64,000 nucleotides of DNA, from NCBI GenBank assembly GCA_016722025.1, contig JADKGZ010000017.1:1-64000 (forward strand), read 5' to 3'. The stretch is from Acidimicrobiaceae bacterium (GTDB lineage Bacteria; Actinomycetota; Acidimicrobiia; Acidimicrobiales; Ilumatobacteraceae). Positions 17,453 to 28,483 of the stretch are shown here, one piece after another. The notes below the pieces were generated by a model. That model was not told where the DNA came from, did not search any database, and was given only the letters and a program-made list of their open reading frames with translations. Both the position numbers and the translations under genes were made by a program. Position 1 is the stretch's first letter. Every line of letters starts with the position of its first letter.

Positions 17453-18355
17453 ATGCGCACACCGATCCCGGCGTTGATCGACCTCGAGGCCTTCGAGTCG
17501 GCGGCGCGACACGGCAGCTTCGTCGCCGCCGCCGGCGAGCTGCACCTCACCCCTTCGGCCATCAGCCATCGAGTGCATTCGCTGGAGCGCCAGCTCGGCG
17601 TGGTGCTGTTCACCCGCCACGCTCGACGCATCGAGCTCACCGACCACGGCCGCGCCTACATGCCGTCGGTTCGCCACGCGTTCGACGAGCTGGCTGCCTC
17701 CACGGCGGGCCTGTTCGGGTTCGTGCGCCCGGTTCGTCGCCTCACGGCCCGCGTGCCCATCTCCTACGCGGTGACAGTGGTCGCGCCACGGCTGCACGAG
17801 TTCAAGCAGGAGCACCCCGATATCGAGCTGCGGCTGGTATCGGCCATCTGGGCCGACGCGCTGGCCGCACAGGACGTCGACCTCGATGTGCGCTTCGGCG
17901 CCGGCAACTGGGCCGGGCACCAGGCCGAACTGCTGCACCGCGAGACCGCAACTGCCGTCTGGGCGCCCGCGTTCGATACCGGCTCCGGCGACGGCGACGG
18001 CGATGGCGACAGCGACGTGCTGGCCACCCTCGCCCGGCACCCACGCGCGCACGTGCTGGGCATGGAGAACCTGTGGTTCCAGCTACTGCAACCGACACCC
18101 GCGGGGCTCACCAGCGCCGATGTCACCGTCGACACCTCGTTGGCGGCCATCGAGCTGGCCTGCAGCGGCGGGTTCAGCGCGCTGGTGCCGACGCGCTTCG
18201 TCAGCCGGCACCTGGCCGATGGCCGGTTGCGCACGGCCGCAGGGTGCACGGTGACGATGAGCGAGGCGCACTACCTCGTGCACCCGTCGTCGCGCACAGC
18301 GTTGGGCACGGAGGCAACGCTGTTCGCCGACTGGTTGCGAACGCTCGCCGAGTAG
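17453..18355 (+). CDS. LysR-family regulator (GcvA-like)
   Basis: 300 residues: winged helix at about 8-65 (LEAFESAARHGSFVAAAGEL, then TPSAISHRVHSLERQLG) followed by the effector-binding domain. Near residue 183 the protein carries an unusual Gly/Asp run, GSGDGDGDGDSD, probably a flexible surface insertion. It is transcribed away from the hydroxyisobutyrate-dehydrogenase-like gene, with 137 bases between start codons, so that gene is its likely target. It meets the transporter lipoprotein gene tail to tail, with a stem-loop between them. Confidence 0.85.
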   Translation: MRTPIPALIDLEAFESAARHGSFVAAAGELHLTPSAISHRVHSLERQLGVVLFTRHARRIELTDHGRAYMPSVRHAFDELAASTAGLFGFVRPVRRLTARVPISYAVTVVAPRLHEFKQEHPDIELRLVSAIWADALAAQDVDLDVRFGAGNWAGHQAELLHRETATAVWAPAFDTGSGDGDGDGDSDVLATLARHPRAHVLGMENLWFQLLQPTPAGLTSADVTVDTSLAAIELACSGGFSALVPTRFVSRHLADGRLRTAAGCTVTMSEAHYLVHPSSRTALGTEATLFADWLRTLAE

Positions 18356-18370
18356 CGCTCGCACGCGACA

Positions 18371-18405
18371 CGGCGGCGACAGCGGCCCGAAGGCCACCGC
18401 CGCCG
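18371..18405. terminator. Stem-loop between convergent genes
   Basis: Arms CGGCGGCG (18371-18378) and CGCCGCCG (18398-18405), with an inner GGCC-cgaa-GGCC hairpin (18384-18395). It lies between the lysR stop at 18355 and the transporter-lipoprotein stop at 18437, where a two-way terminator is expected. There is no U-tract. Confidence 0.45.
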
Positions 18406-18436
18406 CCGCGCACCGTGCGGTGAGGAATTGCTCAGC

Positions 18437-19420
18437 TCAGGCGAGCCAGGCCTTCCAGATGTCGGGGTTGGCGTCGACCCACTTCTCCGCGGCCGCCTCG
18501 GCGGTGAGACCGTCACGATCCACGTAGCCGGCGATCTCGCTCTGCTGCTCGGTGGTGAGCGTCATCTTCGAGAGCATCGCGAACGCCGCGGCGTTCTTGG
18601 CCTCGAGACCGGCACTCGCTGCCTTGTACAGCTCGTCGATCGGGTAGTCGCAGGCGTAGGCGCCGTCGGCCGCTGCCAGCGAGGCTTCGCACTCCGGCGT
18701 GATGTCGGGCAGCTTGACCTCGACCAGCTCCACTTCCAGCTGCTTCCAGTGCGGCTTCCAGAACTGCATCAGCACAGGCTTCTGGTCGGCGATCGAGGTG
18801 TCGATGGCGGTGAGCAACGCTGCTTCGGTGCCGGCGACGACGTACCTCAGCGGCAGGCCCAGGTTGGCGATGATCTGCTCGTCGTAGGTGACGTAGCTGG
18901 GGTCACCCATGGTGAACTGACCCAGGTCGCCCGACTCGGCGGTGGCGAACAGCTTCGCCAGCTCGGGATCCTTGAAGCCTTCCCAGGTAGCCAGCTCGGG
19001 GTGCGCATCGACGATGAACTTGGGCACGTACCAACCGATCTTGGCGGCCGGACCGAGCTTGCCGAGGTCGAGCACCGACTTCTTGCCGGTGATGTAGGTC
19101 TCGTAGTCGGCAGCGTGACCCGACGGCCACACTTCCAGCACGGCATCGATGCTGCCGTCGTCGAGCCCCACCCACGTGGCGTTCTCGTCGATGTCGATGA
19201 TCTCCACCGGCGAACCGAGGTTGGCCTCGATGACGGCTTTGGCCACGTAGGCGTTGACCGCGGAGCCGGTCCACGGGTTGACGGCAAGCGTGATGGCCGC
19301 ACCCGACGTGGCCGGCGCTTCGCTGCTGGACGACGAGCTGTCGTCGCCGCATGCCGCCAGCACTGATGCGAGCAACACGCCGGCGACGGCGAGATGCCCC
19401 TTCCTGCGGATGGATGTCAT
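18437..19420 (-). CDS. Betaine-type ABC transporter substrate-binding lipoprotein
   Basis: 327 residues. Signal peptide with lipobox LAAC (Cys24), then a Ser-rich linker and an OpuAC/ProX-type binding domain (NPWTGSAVNAYVAKAVIE, DDGSIDAVLEVWPSG). Several tryptophans (NPWTG, VLEVW, KPHWKQ) could form the aromatic cage that holds quaternary ammonium groups in this family. It is the last gene of a three-gene transporter operon (ATPase, permease, binding protein), 33 bases after the permease stop. Glycine betaine, proline betaine or choline is the expected ligand; since the island degrades such compounds, uptake for catabolism is more likely than osmoprotection. Confidence 0.9.
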   Translation of the reverse strand: MTSIRRKGHLAVAGVLLASVLAACGDDSSSSSSEAPATSGAAITLAVNPWTGSAVNAYVAKAVIEANLGSPVEIIDIDENATWVGLDDGSIDAVLEVWPSGHAADYETYITGKKSVLDLGKLGPAAKIGWYVPKFIVDAHPELATWEGFKDPELAKLFATAESGDLGQFTMGDPSYVTYDEQIIANLGLPLRYVVAGTEAALLTAIDTSIADQKPVLMQFWKPHWKQLEVELVEVKLPDITPECEASLAAADGAYACDYPIDELYKAASAGLEAKNAAAFAMLSKMTLTTEQQSEIAGYVDRDGLTAEAAAEKWVDANPDIWKAWLA

Positions 19421-19453
19421 GTACTCCCCCTTGTTGAGAACTTGCGGTGCACT

Positions 19454-21449
19454 CTATGCGCCACCATCATCCTCCGAGCGGGTACCCCACGCTTGCGTGA
19501 GCCGGTCGAGCATGATGGCGAGCAACACGATACTCAAGCCGCCGGCCACTCCCTGGCCGAACTTGAGGTTGGCCTTCTGCGTGGCCTCGTAGGCAACGAG
19601 GCCCAGTGCGCCGGCGCCGACGAGTGCCGCGATGATCACGGTCGCCAGCACCATCATCAGCGTCTGGTTGATGCCGAGCAGGATGGCCTTGCGTGCCAGT
19701 GGCAACTGCACCAGGCGCATCTCCTGGGGGCCGGTGGCCCCGAACGAGGTGGCGGCCTCGCGAGGCGCCTGGGGCACCTCGCGCATTCCCAGCGCAGTGA
19801 GCCGAGTGCAGGGCGGCACGGCGTAGACCACACAGGCGACCACACCCGCCGAACGACCGATGCCGAACAGGAACACCACCGGGATCAGGTAGACGAACTG
19901 TGGCATCACCTGTGCGATGTCGAGGAACGGGCGCAGCACGCGTTCCACTCGGTCGGAGCGGCCCGCCCACATGCCCAGCGGCAGGGCGATGAGCACGCTG
20001 ATGGTGATGGCCACCAGCACCAGGCTGAGCGTGTTCATGGCCAGGTCCCACATCGAGATGGTGCCGGTGCCGCCCGGAATGGAACCCATTGCGCCGATGA
20101 GCACGAGACACGCGGCAACGGTGGCCGCCAGTCGCCAGCCGCGGCTGAGCCAGCCCACGAACGCGACGAACACCACCACCAGCAACCAGGGCAGCCCGAT
20201 GAGCCACTCGTAGAGCGGGTCGATGATGTTGCCGACCAGGAAGTCGCTGATGGCTTGCGTGCCACCGATGATGGGCACGTCCTTGCGCAGGTTGTCCTGC
20301 ACCCAACCCACCGCGTCGTCGATGGCGGGCGCGATGTCGTACTGGAGGCTGCTGGGGAACTGTGCGGCATCGAAGACACGCGCGGCGAGCACCGCAAGGA
20401 CGGGAACCCCGACCGCCAGCGCGGTGGCGATGTGAGGAGGAACCTTCGGTAGCCGCCGCGACAGCTGCGACGGCACGGCATTGCGGTCGCCAGTGCTGAC
20501 GCGATCGAGCGCGACGGCCATCAGCACGATGCCGAGGCCGAGGCGAAGGCCACGCCGACCTCCTGCTTCTGCAGTGCCGCCAACACGTCCTGGCCGAGGT
20601 CGCCGGTGCCCAGCAGCGATGCCAGCACCACAATGGCGAAGGCCATCATGATCACCTGGTTGAGACCCAACAGGATGGTGCGCCGGGCGATCGGCAACTG
20701 CACCTTGAACAGCTGCTGCCGGCTGGTGGCGCCGAACGACTGGCCCACCTCGTTGGCGACCACCGGCACCTGCCGCAGCCCGAGGTTGGTGAGGCGCACG
20801 GCCGGCGGCAACGCGTAGATGACCGTGACCACCACGGCCGGAGCGAACTGCAGGCCGAAGAAGATCTGCACCGGGCTGAAGTAGACGAAGATGGGCATCA
20901 CCTGCGCGGTGTCGAGCAGCACCCGGATGACTCGCTCGGCGCGATCGGAGCGGGCGGCGAGGATGCCCAGCGGCACGCCCAGCACCAGTGCGATGACCAC
21001 CGCCACGGCCATGATCGAGAGCGTGCGCATCGCGTTGTCCCAGTCGGCGATCACACCGACGCCCATCATCGCCGCGGCACCCGCCAGCCCCGCCCGCAGG
21101 CCACCGGTACGCCAGCCGATGGCACCGGTGAGCGCCACCACACCCGGCCAGCGCAGCGCCAGCAGCAGCGACTCGGTGTGCTCCACCGCCCAGGTGAGCC
21201 CGTCGGCGATCGGGTTGAAGAAGTACCTGAAGATCGGCGAGCTCTGCCGGTTGACGATGGTCCACTTGTACCGGTCCTGCGCCCACTTCTGGATGTGCAG
21301 GTCGAGCCACGACGGCACGTCGTGAGCGAGCACGATGGCCACCACGGCAAGCACCGCGAACACCGCGAAACCCAGCAGGCGCCGCTGTCGTCGAGCGCGC
21401 AGCACCTCCTCGGGCACGTGCGTGGGCAACGACTCGACGGATACCGCCA

Positions 21450-21450
<1 letters not shown>
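19454..21450 (-). CDS. Tandem-fused betaine-type ABC permease (one frame break)
   Basis: Two complete binding-protein-dependent permease domains in one 665-residue chain. The first (about residues 1-310) contains VMPIFVYFSPV and GQSFGATSRQQLFKVQLP; the second contains VMPQFVYLIPV and ATSFGATGPQEMRLVQLP, both with the EAA-loop pattern of OpuAB/ProW. The halves are read in different frames; adding one base near 20540 links QKQEVGVAFASG to LGIVLMAVALDRV. ATG at 21450 overlaps the TGA of the ATPase gene by one base (TGATG), which implies translational coupling. A long domain of about 110 residues separates the permease units and probably spans an extracytoplasmic loop. A fused dimer would let the two halves differ. 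Confidence 0.85.
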
Positions 21451-22468
<1,018 letters not shown>

Positions 22469-22592
22469 TGGCACGCTCCCCTGTACGACTTACCCCAACG
22501 TGCGGGGCAGCTTAGACCGCTGCGCTCGAAGCCTGAACGACTGTTCCGTGAACGTCGGGTGCGCCCGCAACGGGTCACCCGGCAGCGAACCG

Positions 22593-22630
22593 TGAATGCA
22601 GTGGTCGCGACGTGTGCACCATTGCATTCA
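22593..22630. promoter_or_regulatory. 12-bp inverted repeat upstream of the transporter operon
   Basis: TGAATGCAGTGG (22593-22604) and CCATTGCATTCA (22619-22630) match as an inverted repeat at 11 of 12 positions with a 14-base spacer. It lies 30 bases after the deoR stop and about 125 bases before the transporter ATPase start, both read leftward. It could be an operator for the transporter operon or a stem that ends the deoR transcript; the absence of a U-tract favours the former. Confidence 0.45.
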
Positions 22631-22660
22631 TCGTTCGGCCCCGAAGGACCATTCGAGTTG

Positions 22661-23416
22661 TCACACGACGACGACCTGTCCGGCACCGAGTGCACGACGG
22701 CACTCGGCCGGCAGCTGGGCGTCGGTCACCAACCGGTCGTCCCCCCGCATCGGGAGCAAGGCGACCAGACCGGCAAGGCCGAACTTCGACGAATCGACTG
22801 CGAACACCCTCGACTCCGCCACCTCGCTCATCGCTGCCGACATCTGCGCCTCCGCATGTTCCTGCACCATCAGCCCCCGCTGCGCGTCCACGGCAGATGC
22901 AGACAGGATCGCCAGCCGGACTCGCATCGACCGCACGACGCTGAACGCCTGCGCGTCGAACGACGCACCATCGTGGTTGCGCAGTTCGACGCCCGCCATC
23001 AGCACCTTGTTGCCGGGGATGGTGGCCAGGCTGGTGGCGATGAACGTGGAGTTGGTGACCACCGTGAGCCCACGGCGTTGCCGCAGCGCCTGCGCGATGA
23101 AGCCGGTGGTGCTGCCGGTGTCGAGCGCGATCACGTCACCGTCGCTCACCAGCGCTGCCACTCGGCCGGCGATCGCCACCTTCGCTCGCTGGTTCACCGC
23201 CATGCGAGCCAGGAACGGGGCCTCACCGAGGCGCGTGCGGCCCACCACCGCGCCGTGCACCTTCTCCACCTCACCGCGCTCGACCAGTGGCTTGACGATG
23301 CGGCGCACGGTCTGCTCACTGACGTTGAGCAGCATGGCGAGCTCGCGCACGCTCACCGACCCGCGCAGCGCGACCGCGTGCATGACGTCGTCCTCGTAGA
23401 GGGGCATGGTGAGCAT
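22661..23416 (-). CDS. DeoR-family transcriptional regulator
   Basis: 251 residues. N-terminal DeoR winged helix (about 12-60: SVSVRELAMLLNVSEQTVRR) and a C-terminal sugar-isomerase-like sensor domain with DGDVIALDTGSTTGFIA and the motif FAVDSSKFG. It is divergent from the GcvT-fused dehydrogenase at 23476 and upstream of the transporter operon on its own strand, so it may control both. ATG at 23416 was chosen; ATG at 23407 is a close alternative. DeoR proteins usually sense phosphorylated metabolites; the ligand here is unknown. Confidence 0.85.
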   Translation of the reverse strand: MLTMPLYEDDVMHAVALRGSVSVRELAMLLNVSEQTVRRIVKPLVERGEVEKVHGAVVGRTRLGEAPFLARMAVNQRAKVAIAGRVAALVSDGDVIALDTGSTTGFIAQALRQRRGLTVVTNSTFIATSLATIPGNKVLMAGVELRNHDGASFDAQAFSVVRSMRVRLAILSASAVDAQRGLMVQEHAEAQMSAAMSEVAESRVFAVDSSKFGLAGLVALLPMRGDDRLVTDAQLPAECRRALGAGQVVVV

Positions 23417-23419
23417 TCC

Positions 23420-23435
23420 AACACAAAGCAACACA
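23420..23435. promoter_or_regulatory. AACACA direct repeat at deoR start
   Basis: AACACA occurs at 23420-23425 and again at 23430-23435, one helical turn apart, directly before the deoR start codon and within the 59-base divergent gap. Directly repeated hexamers are a known form of DeoR-family operator. Its position over the ribosome site suggests autorepression. Confidence 0.35.
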
Positions 23436-23475
23436 TCCGGCCATCTCTGTTGCTGCGCGCGCGAGGATTCCAGCC

Positions 23476-25968
23476 GTGGCTCTCGAACCAACCGCACTTC
23501 CCACCGCAGCCCGCACCGTCGTCATCGGCGGCGGCATCGTCGGCTGCTCCACCGCGTACCACCTGGCCAAGCTGGGCTGGACCGACACGGTGCTGCTGGA
23601 GAAGCACAAGCTCACCTCCGGCAGCACCTTCCACGCGGCCGGCTTGGTGGGCCAGCTTCGCACCAGCGCCAACATCACCCAGCTGCTCGGCTACTCGGTG
23701 GAGCTGTACAAGACCCTGGAAGCGGAGACCGGCCAGGCAACCGGCTGGAAGATGAACGGCGGCCTGCGCCTGGCGTGCAACGAGGAGCGCTGGACGGAGG
23801 TGAAGCGGCAGGCCACCACCGCCAAGAGCTTCGGGCTGGAGATGCACCTGCTCACCCCCAAGGAGGCACAGCACCTGTGGCCGCTGATGGAGATCGACGA
23901 TGTGGTGGGCGCTGCGTTCCTGCCCACCGACGGGCAGGCCAACCCCAGCGACATCACGATGGCCCTCGCACGCGGTGCACGCATGCACGGCGCGACCATC
24001 TGCGAAGACACCGAGGTGCTGCGCATCGAGGTGGAAGCCGGCGTGATCAAGGCCGTCGTCACCGTCGCACCGGATGGCAGCGAGGGCCGCATCGAGTGCG
24101 AGAAGGTGGTCGTGTGCGGCGGCCAGTGGACTCGCGCGCTGTGCGCGACCGTGGGTGTGAACGTGCCGCTGGTGCCGGTGGAGCACCAGTACGTGATCAC
24201 CGAGCAGTTCACACCCGAGGTACCGCGCAACCTGCCCACGCTGCGCGACCCCGACCGCCTCACGTACTACAAGGAGGAAGTCGGTGGCCTGGTGATGGGT
24301 GGCTACGAGCCGAACCCCATTCCGTGGGCGGTCGCCGGCATCCCGCGCCCCTTCCAGTTCCAGCTGCTGGAGAGCGACTTCGACCACTTCGCCCCGATCA
24401 TGGAGCTGGCGATCGGCCGCGTCCCGAACTTGCCGAACACCGGCATCCGCACGCTCATCAACGGGCCCGAGAGCTTCACCCCCGACGGCAACTTCATCCT
24501 CGGCGAGGCACCCGAGCTGAAGAACTTCTACGTCGGCGCCGGCTTCAACGCGTTCGGCATCGCCGCCGGTGGTGGCGCCGGGCAGGCGCTCGCCGAGTGG
24601 GTGCACGACGGGGCGCCCCCGTTCGACCTGTGGGTGGTCGACATCCGTCGCTTCGGCCGGCCGCACACCGACACCGAGTGGGTACGCACTCGCACGCTGG
24701 AGGCCTACGGCAAGCACTACACGATGGCGTGGCCCTTCGAAGAGCACCACAGCGGCCGCCCGGCGCGCACCTCGCCGCTGTACGACCGACTGCTCGCCCG
24801 CGGCGCAGTGTTCGGCGAGAAGTTGGGCTGGGAGCGCCCGAACTGGTTCGCATCCGCAGCACTCGGCGAGGCCGACCACGACGTGTACACGTACGAGCGG
24901 CAGAACTGGTTCGCCGCCGTGGGGCGCGAGCACGCCGCGTGCCGCGACGCTGCCGTGCTCATCGACCAGACGTCGTTCGCCAAGTTCGCGCTGAAGGGCC
25001 CCGATGCGCTCACCGCACTCGACTGGATCTGCGCCAACAACGTACGCCGGCCGGTGGGCTCGCTCACCTACACGCAGATGCTGAACGACCAGGGCGGGAT
25101 CGAGGCCGACCTGACGGTGGCCCGGGTGGCCGACGACGAGTTCTACATCGTCACCGGCACCGGCTTCGCCTCGCACGACTTCGATTGGATCCGGCGCAAC
25201 ATCCCGTCGGGAGCCAACGCCCAGCTGTTCGATGTCACCTCGGCGTATTCGGTGCTCACCCTGATGGGGCCGGCCTCGCGTTCCATCCTCTCCACGGTCA
25301 CCGCCGCCGACCTCTCCAACGAGGCCTTTCCCTTCGGCACGTTCCAGACCATCGGCATCGCCGGCTGCCCCGTGCGCGCGCTGCGCATCACCTACATGGG
25401 CGAGCTCGGCTGGGAGCTGCACCTGCCGGTGGAGTACGCACCCAACGTGTACGACACGCTGATGTCGGCCGGCACCGAGCACGGGTTGACCAACGCCGGG
25501 TACCGCGCCATCGAGAGCACACGGCTGGAGAAGGGTTACCGCGCGTGGGGCAGCGACATCGGCCCCGACCACACCCCCATCGAAGCTGGCCTCGGATGGG
25601 CGGTGAAGACGAAGAGCGGCATCGCCTTCCGCGGGCGCGAGGCCATCGAGGCTCAGCGTGCCGGCGGTGTACGCAAGCTGCTTGCCGCCTTCACCGTCGA
25701 TCCGTCGGTCGTGGGGCGCGACGTGATCCTGCTGGGCCGCGAGACCATCTACCGCGACGGCGAGCGCGTGGGGTGGCTCACCAGCGGCGGCTACGGCTAC
25801 ACCATCGGTCGCTCCATCGGGTACGGCTACGTGCGCAACCCCGCGGGCCTCGACGCCCAGTGGGTGCTCGCCGGCGCGTACGAGCTGGAGGTCGCCGGCG
25901 AGCGCGTGCCCGCCACCGTCTCCTTGCAACCGCTGTACGACCCGACGAACGCACGAGTGAAGGCCTGA
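23476..25968 (+). CDS. GcvT-fused FAD-dependent dehydrogenase, copy 3
   Basis: 830 residues, intact. FAD motif TVVIGGGIVGCSTAYHL, STFHAAGLVG with the likely FAD-linking histidine, and a C-terminal GcvT fold with ITYMGELGWELHL and GYRAWGSDIGPDHTP. It is closest in length and motifs to the gene at 10587. The start is GTG at 23476. It is the first of two adjacent paralogues; the next begins six bases after its stop. Known relatives oxidise dimethylglycine or sarcosine and pass electrons to ETF; the exact substrate is open. Divergence from the deoR gene suggests that regulator controls it. Confidence 0.88.
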   Translation: MALEPTALPTAARTVVIGGGIVGCSTAYHLAKLGWTDTVLLEKHKLTSGSTFHAAGLVGQLRTSANITQLLGYSVELYKTLEAETGQATGWKMNGGLRLACNEERWTEVKRQATTAKSFGLEMHLLTPKEAQHLWPLMEIDDVVGAAFLPTDGQANPSDITMALARGARMHGATICEDTEVLRIEVEAGVIKAVVTVAPDGSEGRIECEKVVVCGGQWTRALCATVGVNVPLVPVEHQYVITEQFTPEVPRNLPTLRDPDRLTYYKEEVGGLVMGGYEPNPIPWAVAGIPRPFQFQLLESDFDHFAPIMELAIGRVPNLPNTGIRTLINGPESFTPDGNFILGEAPELKNFYVGAGFNAFGIAAGGGAGQALAEWVHDGAPPFDLWVVDIRRFGRPHTDTEWVRTRTLEAYGKHYTMAWPFEEHHSGRPARTSPLYDRLLARGAVFGEKLGWERPNWFASAALGEADHDVYTYERQNWFAAVGREHAACRDAAVLIDQTSFAKFALKGPDALTALDWICANNVRRPVGSLTYTQMLNDQGGIEADLTVARVADDEFYIVTGTGFASHDFDWIRRNIPSGANAQLFDVTSAYSVLTLMGPASRSILSTVTAADLSNEAFPFGTFQTIGIAGCPVRALRITYMGELGWELHLPVEYAPNVYDTLMSAGTEHGLTNAGYRAIESTRLEKGYRAWGSDIGPDHTPIEAGLGWAVKTKSGIAFRGREAIEAQRAGGVRKLLAAFTVDPSVVGRDVILLGRETIYRDGERVGWLTSGGYGYTIGRSIGYGYVRNPAGLDAQWVLAGAYELEVAGERVPATVSLQPLYDPTNARVKA

Positions 25969-25973
25969 CCCCG

Positions 25974-28451
25974 ATGAGTGATTCGCTCCCCACCCGCGCC
26001 CGCATCGTCGTCATCGGCGGCGGCATCCTCGGCTGCAGCATCGCCTACTGGCTCACCAAGTACGGCGAGAAGGACGTCGTGCTCGTCGAGCAGCACCAGC
26101 TCACCGACGGCGCCACGTGGCATGCGGCCGGCCTCGTCGGCCAGCTGCGGTCGTCGCGCAACACCACGCGCATGCTCGAGCAGTCGGTGGAGATGTACCG
26201 CGGGCTGGAGGCCGAGACGGGGCAGGCCGTCGACTGGCACGAGACCGGCAGCCTGCGCCTGGCTTGCTCACCCGAGCGTGTGTTGGAGCTGAAGCGGCTC
26301 ACCACGATGGCGAAGAGCTTCGGCCTGCCGATGGAGATCGTCTCCCCGCAGAAGGCGCAGGAACTTTTTCCGCTGATGACCACGAACGACGTGCTCGCGG
26401 CCGCATTCCTCCCCACCGACGGCTACATCGACCCGGCGTCGGTCACCCAGGCCATCGCTCGCGGGGCCCGCATGCGCGGCGCGAAGATCCACGAACACAC
26501 GCGGGTCGCCTCGATCACGGTCGATGGTCGCCGGTGCACCACCGTGCACACCGTCAACACCGCCAACACCGACGGCACCGGCACCGGTGCCGACATCGAG
26601 TGCGAGATGCTCGTCAACGCGGCCGGCATGTGGGGCATGGAGGTGGGCCGCATGGCGGGCGTGCGCATTCCCGCAACTGCGGTGGAGCACCAGTACCTGA
26701 TCAGTGGCCCGATCGAGGGCTACACCCCGGTGGAGCTGGGCAAGATGCCCACGATGCGCGACCCCGACCACCTCGTGTACTACAAGCCCGACGGCCCGGG
26801 CCTGCTGATCGGGGGCTACGAACCCGACACTGTTGCGTTCGGCACCGGATCGGGCAACGACGGCGGCATTCCGGCGTCGTTCCAGCGTCAGCTGTTCGAG
26901 CCCAACTTCGACCGTTTCGCACAGCTCGCCGAGCTGGGCACCAAGCGCACACCATGCCTCGAGTCCGCCGGCATTCGTACGCTGCTCAACGGCCCAATCC
27001 CCTACAGCGCCGATGCCGACTTCGTGATGGGCCGCGTGCCCGAGCTCGACAACTACTACGTGGCCACCGGTTTCCTCTATGGCATCGCCGCCGGCGGCGG
27101 CGCGGGGAAGATGATGGCCGAGTGGATGCTCGAGGGCCGTCCGTCGCTGGATCTGTGGCCGCTCGACGTGCGCCGCTTCTCGTTCCACCACACCACTCGC
27201 CGGTTCATGGACAAGCGGATGGTCGAGATGTACGCGCACCACTACAAGCTGGCGGCCCCCGGCAGCGAGAAGGTCACCGCTCGCGGCATCCGGCGCAGCC
27301 CGCTGCACGACACCCTCGCTGAGCACCGCGCGGTCTACGGGTCGCGCGGCGGGTGGGAGCGCCCGAACTGGTTCGCTCCCGACGGCGTCGAGCCCGTCGA
27401 TCAGCCGTCGTTCACCGAGCCCAACTGGTGGCCGCACGTCCGCGCCGCGCACCTGGCTGTGCGTGAAGGCGTCGGCCTCATCGACCAGACCAGCTTCGCC
27501 AAGTTCGAGATCACCGGGCCTGGCGCGCTGGCCGCAGCGCAGTGGCTCAGCGTCGCCGACATGGACAAGCCGGTCGGTACCGTCATCTATACGCAGCTGT
27601 GCAACGTGCGCGGTGGCATCGAGTGCGATCTCACCATGATCCGCACCGCACCCGACAGCTTCTACGTGGTCACCGGCTCTGCGTTCGGCGCACACGACAT
27701 GGGCTGGATCCGCACCAACTCCCCCGACGACGGCTCGGTGGTCGTGCGCGACCTCACCTCCGCGCGAGCGGTCGTCAACGTCGTCGGCCCGAAGAGCCGC
27801 GACGTGCTGCAGTCCGTGTGCGAGGACGACGTCAGCAACGAAGCGTTCCGGTACGCGAAGGCGCGCGAGATCACCATCGGCTCGGCGCCCGTGCTGGCCG
27901 TGCGCATCGGCTACGTCGGCGAGCTGGGCTGGGAGCTGCACATACCCACCGAGTACGCCGCGCACGTCTACGAGTTGCTGCACGAAGCCGGCCAGGCACA
28001 TGGCATCGTCGACGTGGGGTATCGCACCATCGACACGATGCGCATGGAGAAGGGCTACGTGTACTGGAGCACCGATGTCACCCCCGACACCACGCCGTGG
28101 GAGGCCGGCCTCGGCTGGCGGGTGAACCTGAACAAGGGCGACTTCCTGGGCCGCGACGCGCTGGTCGCGCAGAAGGAGGCAGGGGTCGCGCGCACGCTGT
28201 GCACGTTCACACTCGAGTCGATGGCGTACCCCGTGAGCGGCGAAGCGATCATCGCCGACGGCGCCGTGGTGGGCTTCACCACCAGCGCCAACTTCGGCCA
28301 TACCATCGGCAAGCCGATCGCCTACGGCTACCTGCCGGTGGAGCTTGCCGAGCGCAACGACTTCATCATCGAGGTCTACGGCGAGCCGATCCCGGCCACC
28401 CGCCACGACCGCCCGCTCTACGACCCCGACAACACCCGCCTGAAGGCGTGA
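25974..28451 (+). CDS. GcvT-fused FAD-dependent dehydrogenase, copy 4
   Basis: 825 residues, intact, beginning at ATG 25974, five bases after the previous stop, so both genes are very likely translated from one message. Motifs: IVVIGGGILGCSIAYWL, GATWHAAGLVG, and IGYVGELGWELHI with KGYVYWSTDVTPDTTP in the GcvT part. The pair of adjacent copies could form a sequential pathway (for example dimethylglycine then sarcosine) or have different N-methyl amino acid substrates; sequence alone does not decide. Confidence 0.88.
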   Translation: MSDSLPTRARIVVIGGGILGCSIAYWLTKYGEKDVVLVEQHQLTDGATWHAAGLVGQLRSSRNTTRMLEQSVEMYRGLEAETGQAVDWHETGSLRLACSPERVLELKRLTTMAKSFGLPMEIVSPQKAQELFPLMTTNDVLAAAFLPTDGYIDPASVTQAIARGARMRGAKIHEHTRVASITVDGRRCTTVHTVNTANTDGTGTGADIECEMLVNAAGMWGMEVGRMAGVRIPATAVEHQYLISGPIEGYTPVELGKMPTMRDPDHLVYYKPDGPGLLIGGYEPDTVAFGTGSGNDGGIPASFQRQLFEPNFDRFAQLAELGTKRTPCLESAGIRTLLNGPIPYSADADFVMGRVPELDNYYVATGFLYGIAAGGGAGKMMAEWMLEGRPSLDLWPLDVRRFSFHHTTRRFMDKRMVEMYAHHYKLAAPGSEKVTARGIRRSPLHDTLAEHRAVYGSRGGWERPNWFAPDGVEPVDQPSFTEPNWWPHVRAAHLAVREGVGLIDQTSFAKFEITGPGALAAAQWLSVADMDKPVGTVIYTQLCNVRGGIECDLTMIRTAPDSFYVVTGSAFGAHDMGWIRTNSPDDGSVVVRDLTSARAVVNVVGPKSRDVLQSVCEDDVSNEAFRYAKAREITIGSAPVLAVRIGYVGELGWELHIPTEYAAHVYELLHEAGQAHGIVDVGYRTIDTMRMEKGYVYWSTDVTPDTTPWEAGLGWRVNLNKGDFLGRDALVAQKEAGVARTLCTFTLESMAYPVSGEAIIADGAVVGFTTSANFGHTIGKPIAYGYLPVELAERNDFIIEVYGEPIPATRHDRPLYDPDNTRLKA

Positions 28452-28483
28452 GCGCCTCGCGCCACGTCCACTACGGTGCGCAG

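Noticed and set aside
23406..28451. A 1681-residue open frame covering two dehydrogenase genes
   Set aside because: Its first half is an Arg-rich shadow of the real gene at 23476-25968 in another frame; only the part from 25974 is a gene. High GC content leaves long stop-free shadows.
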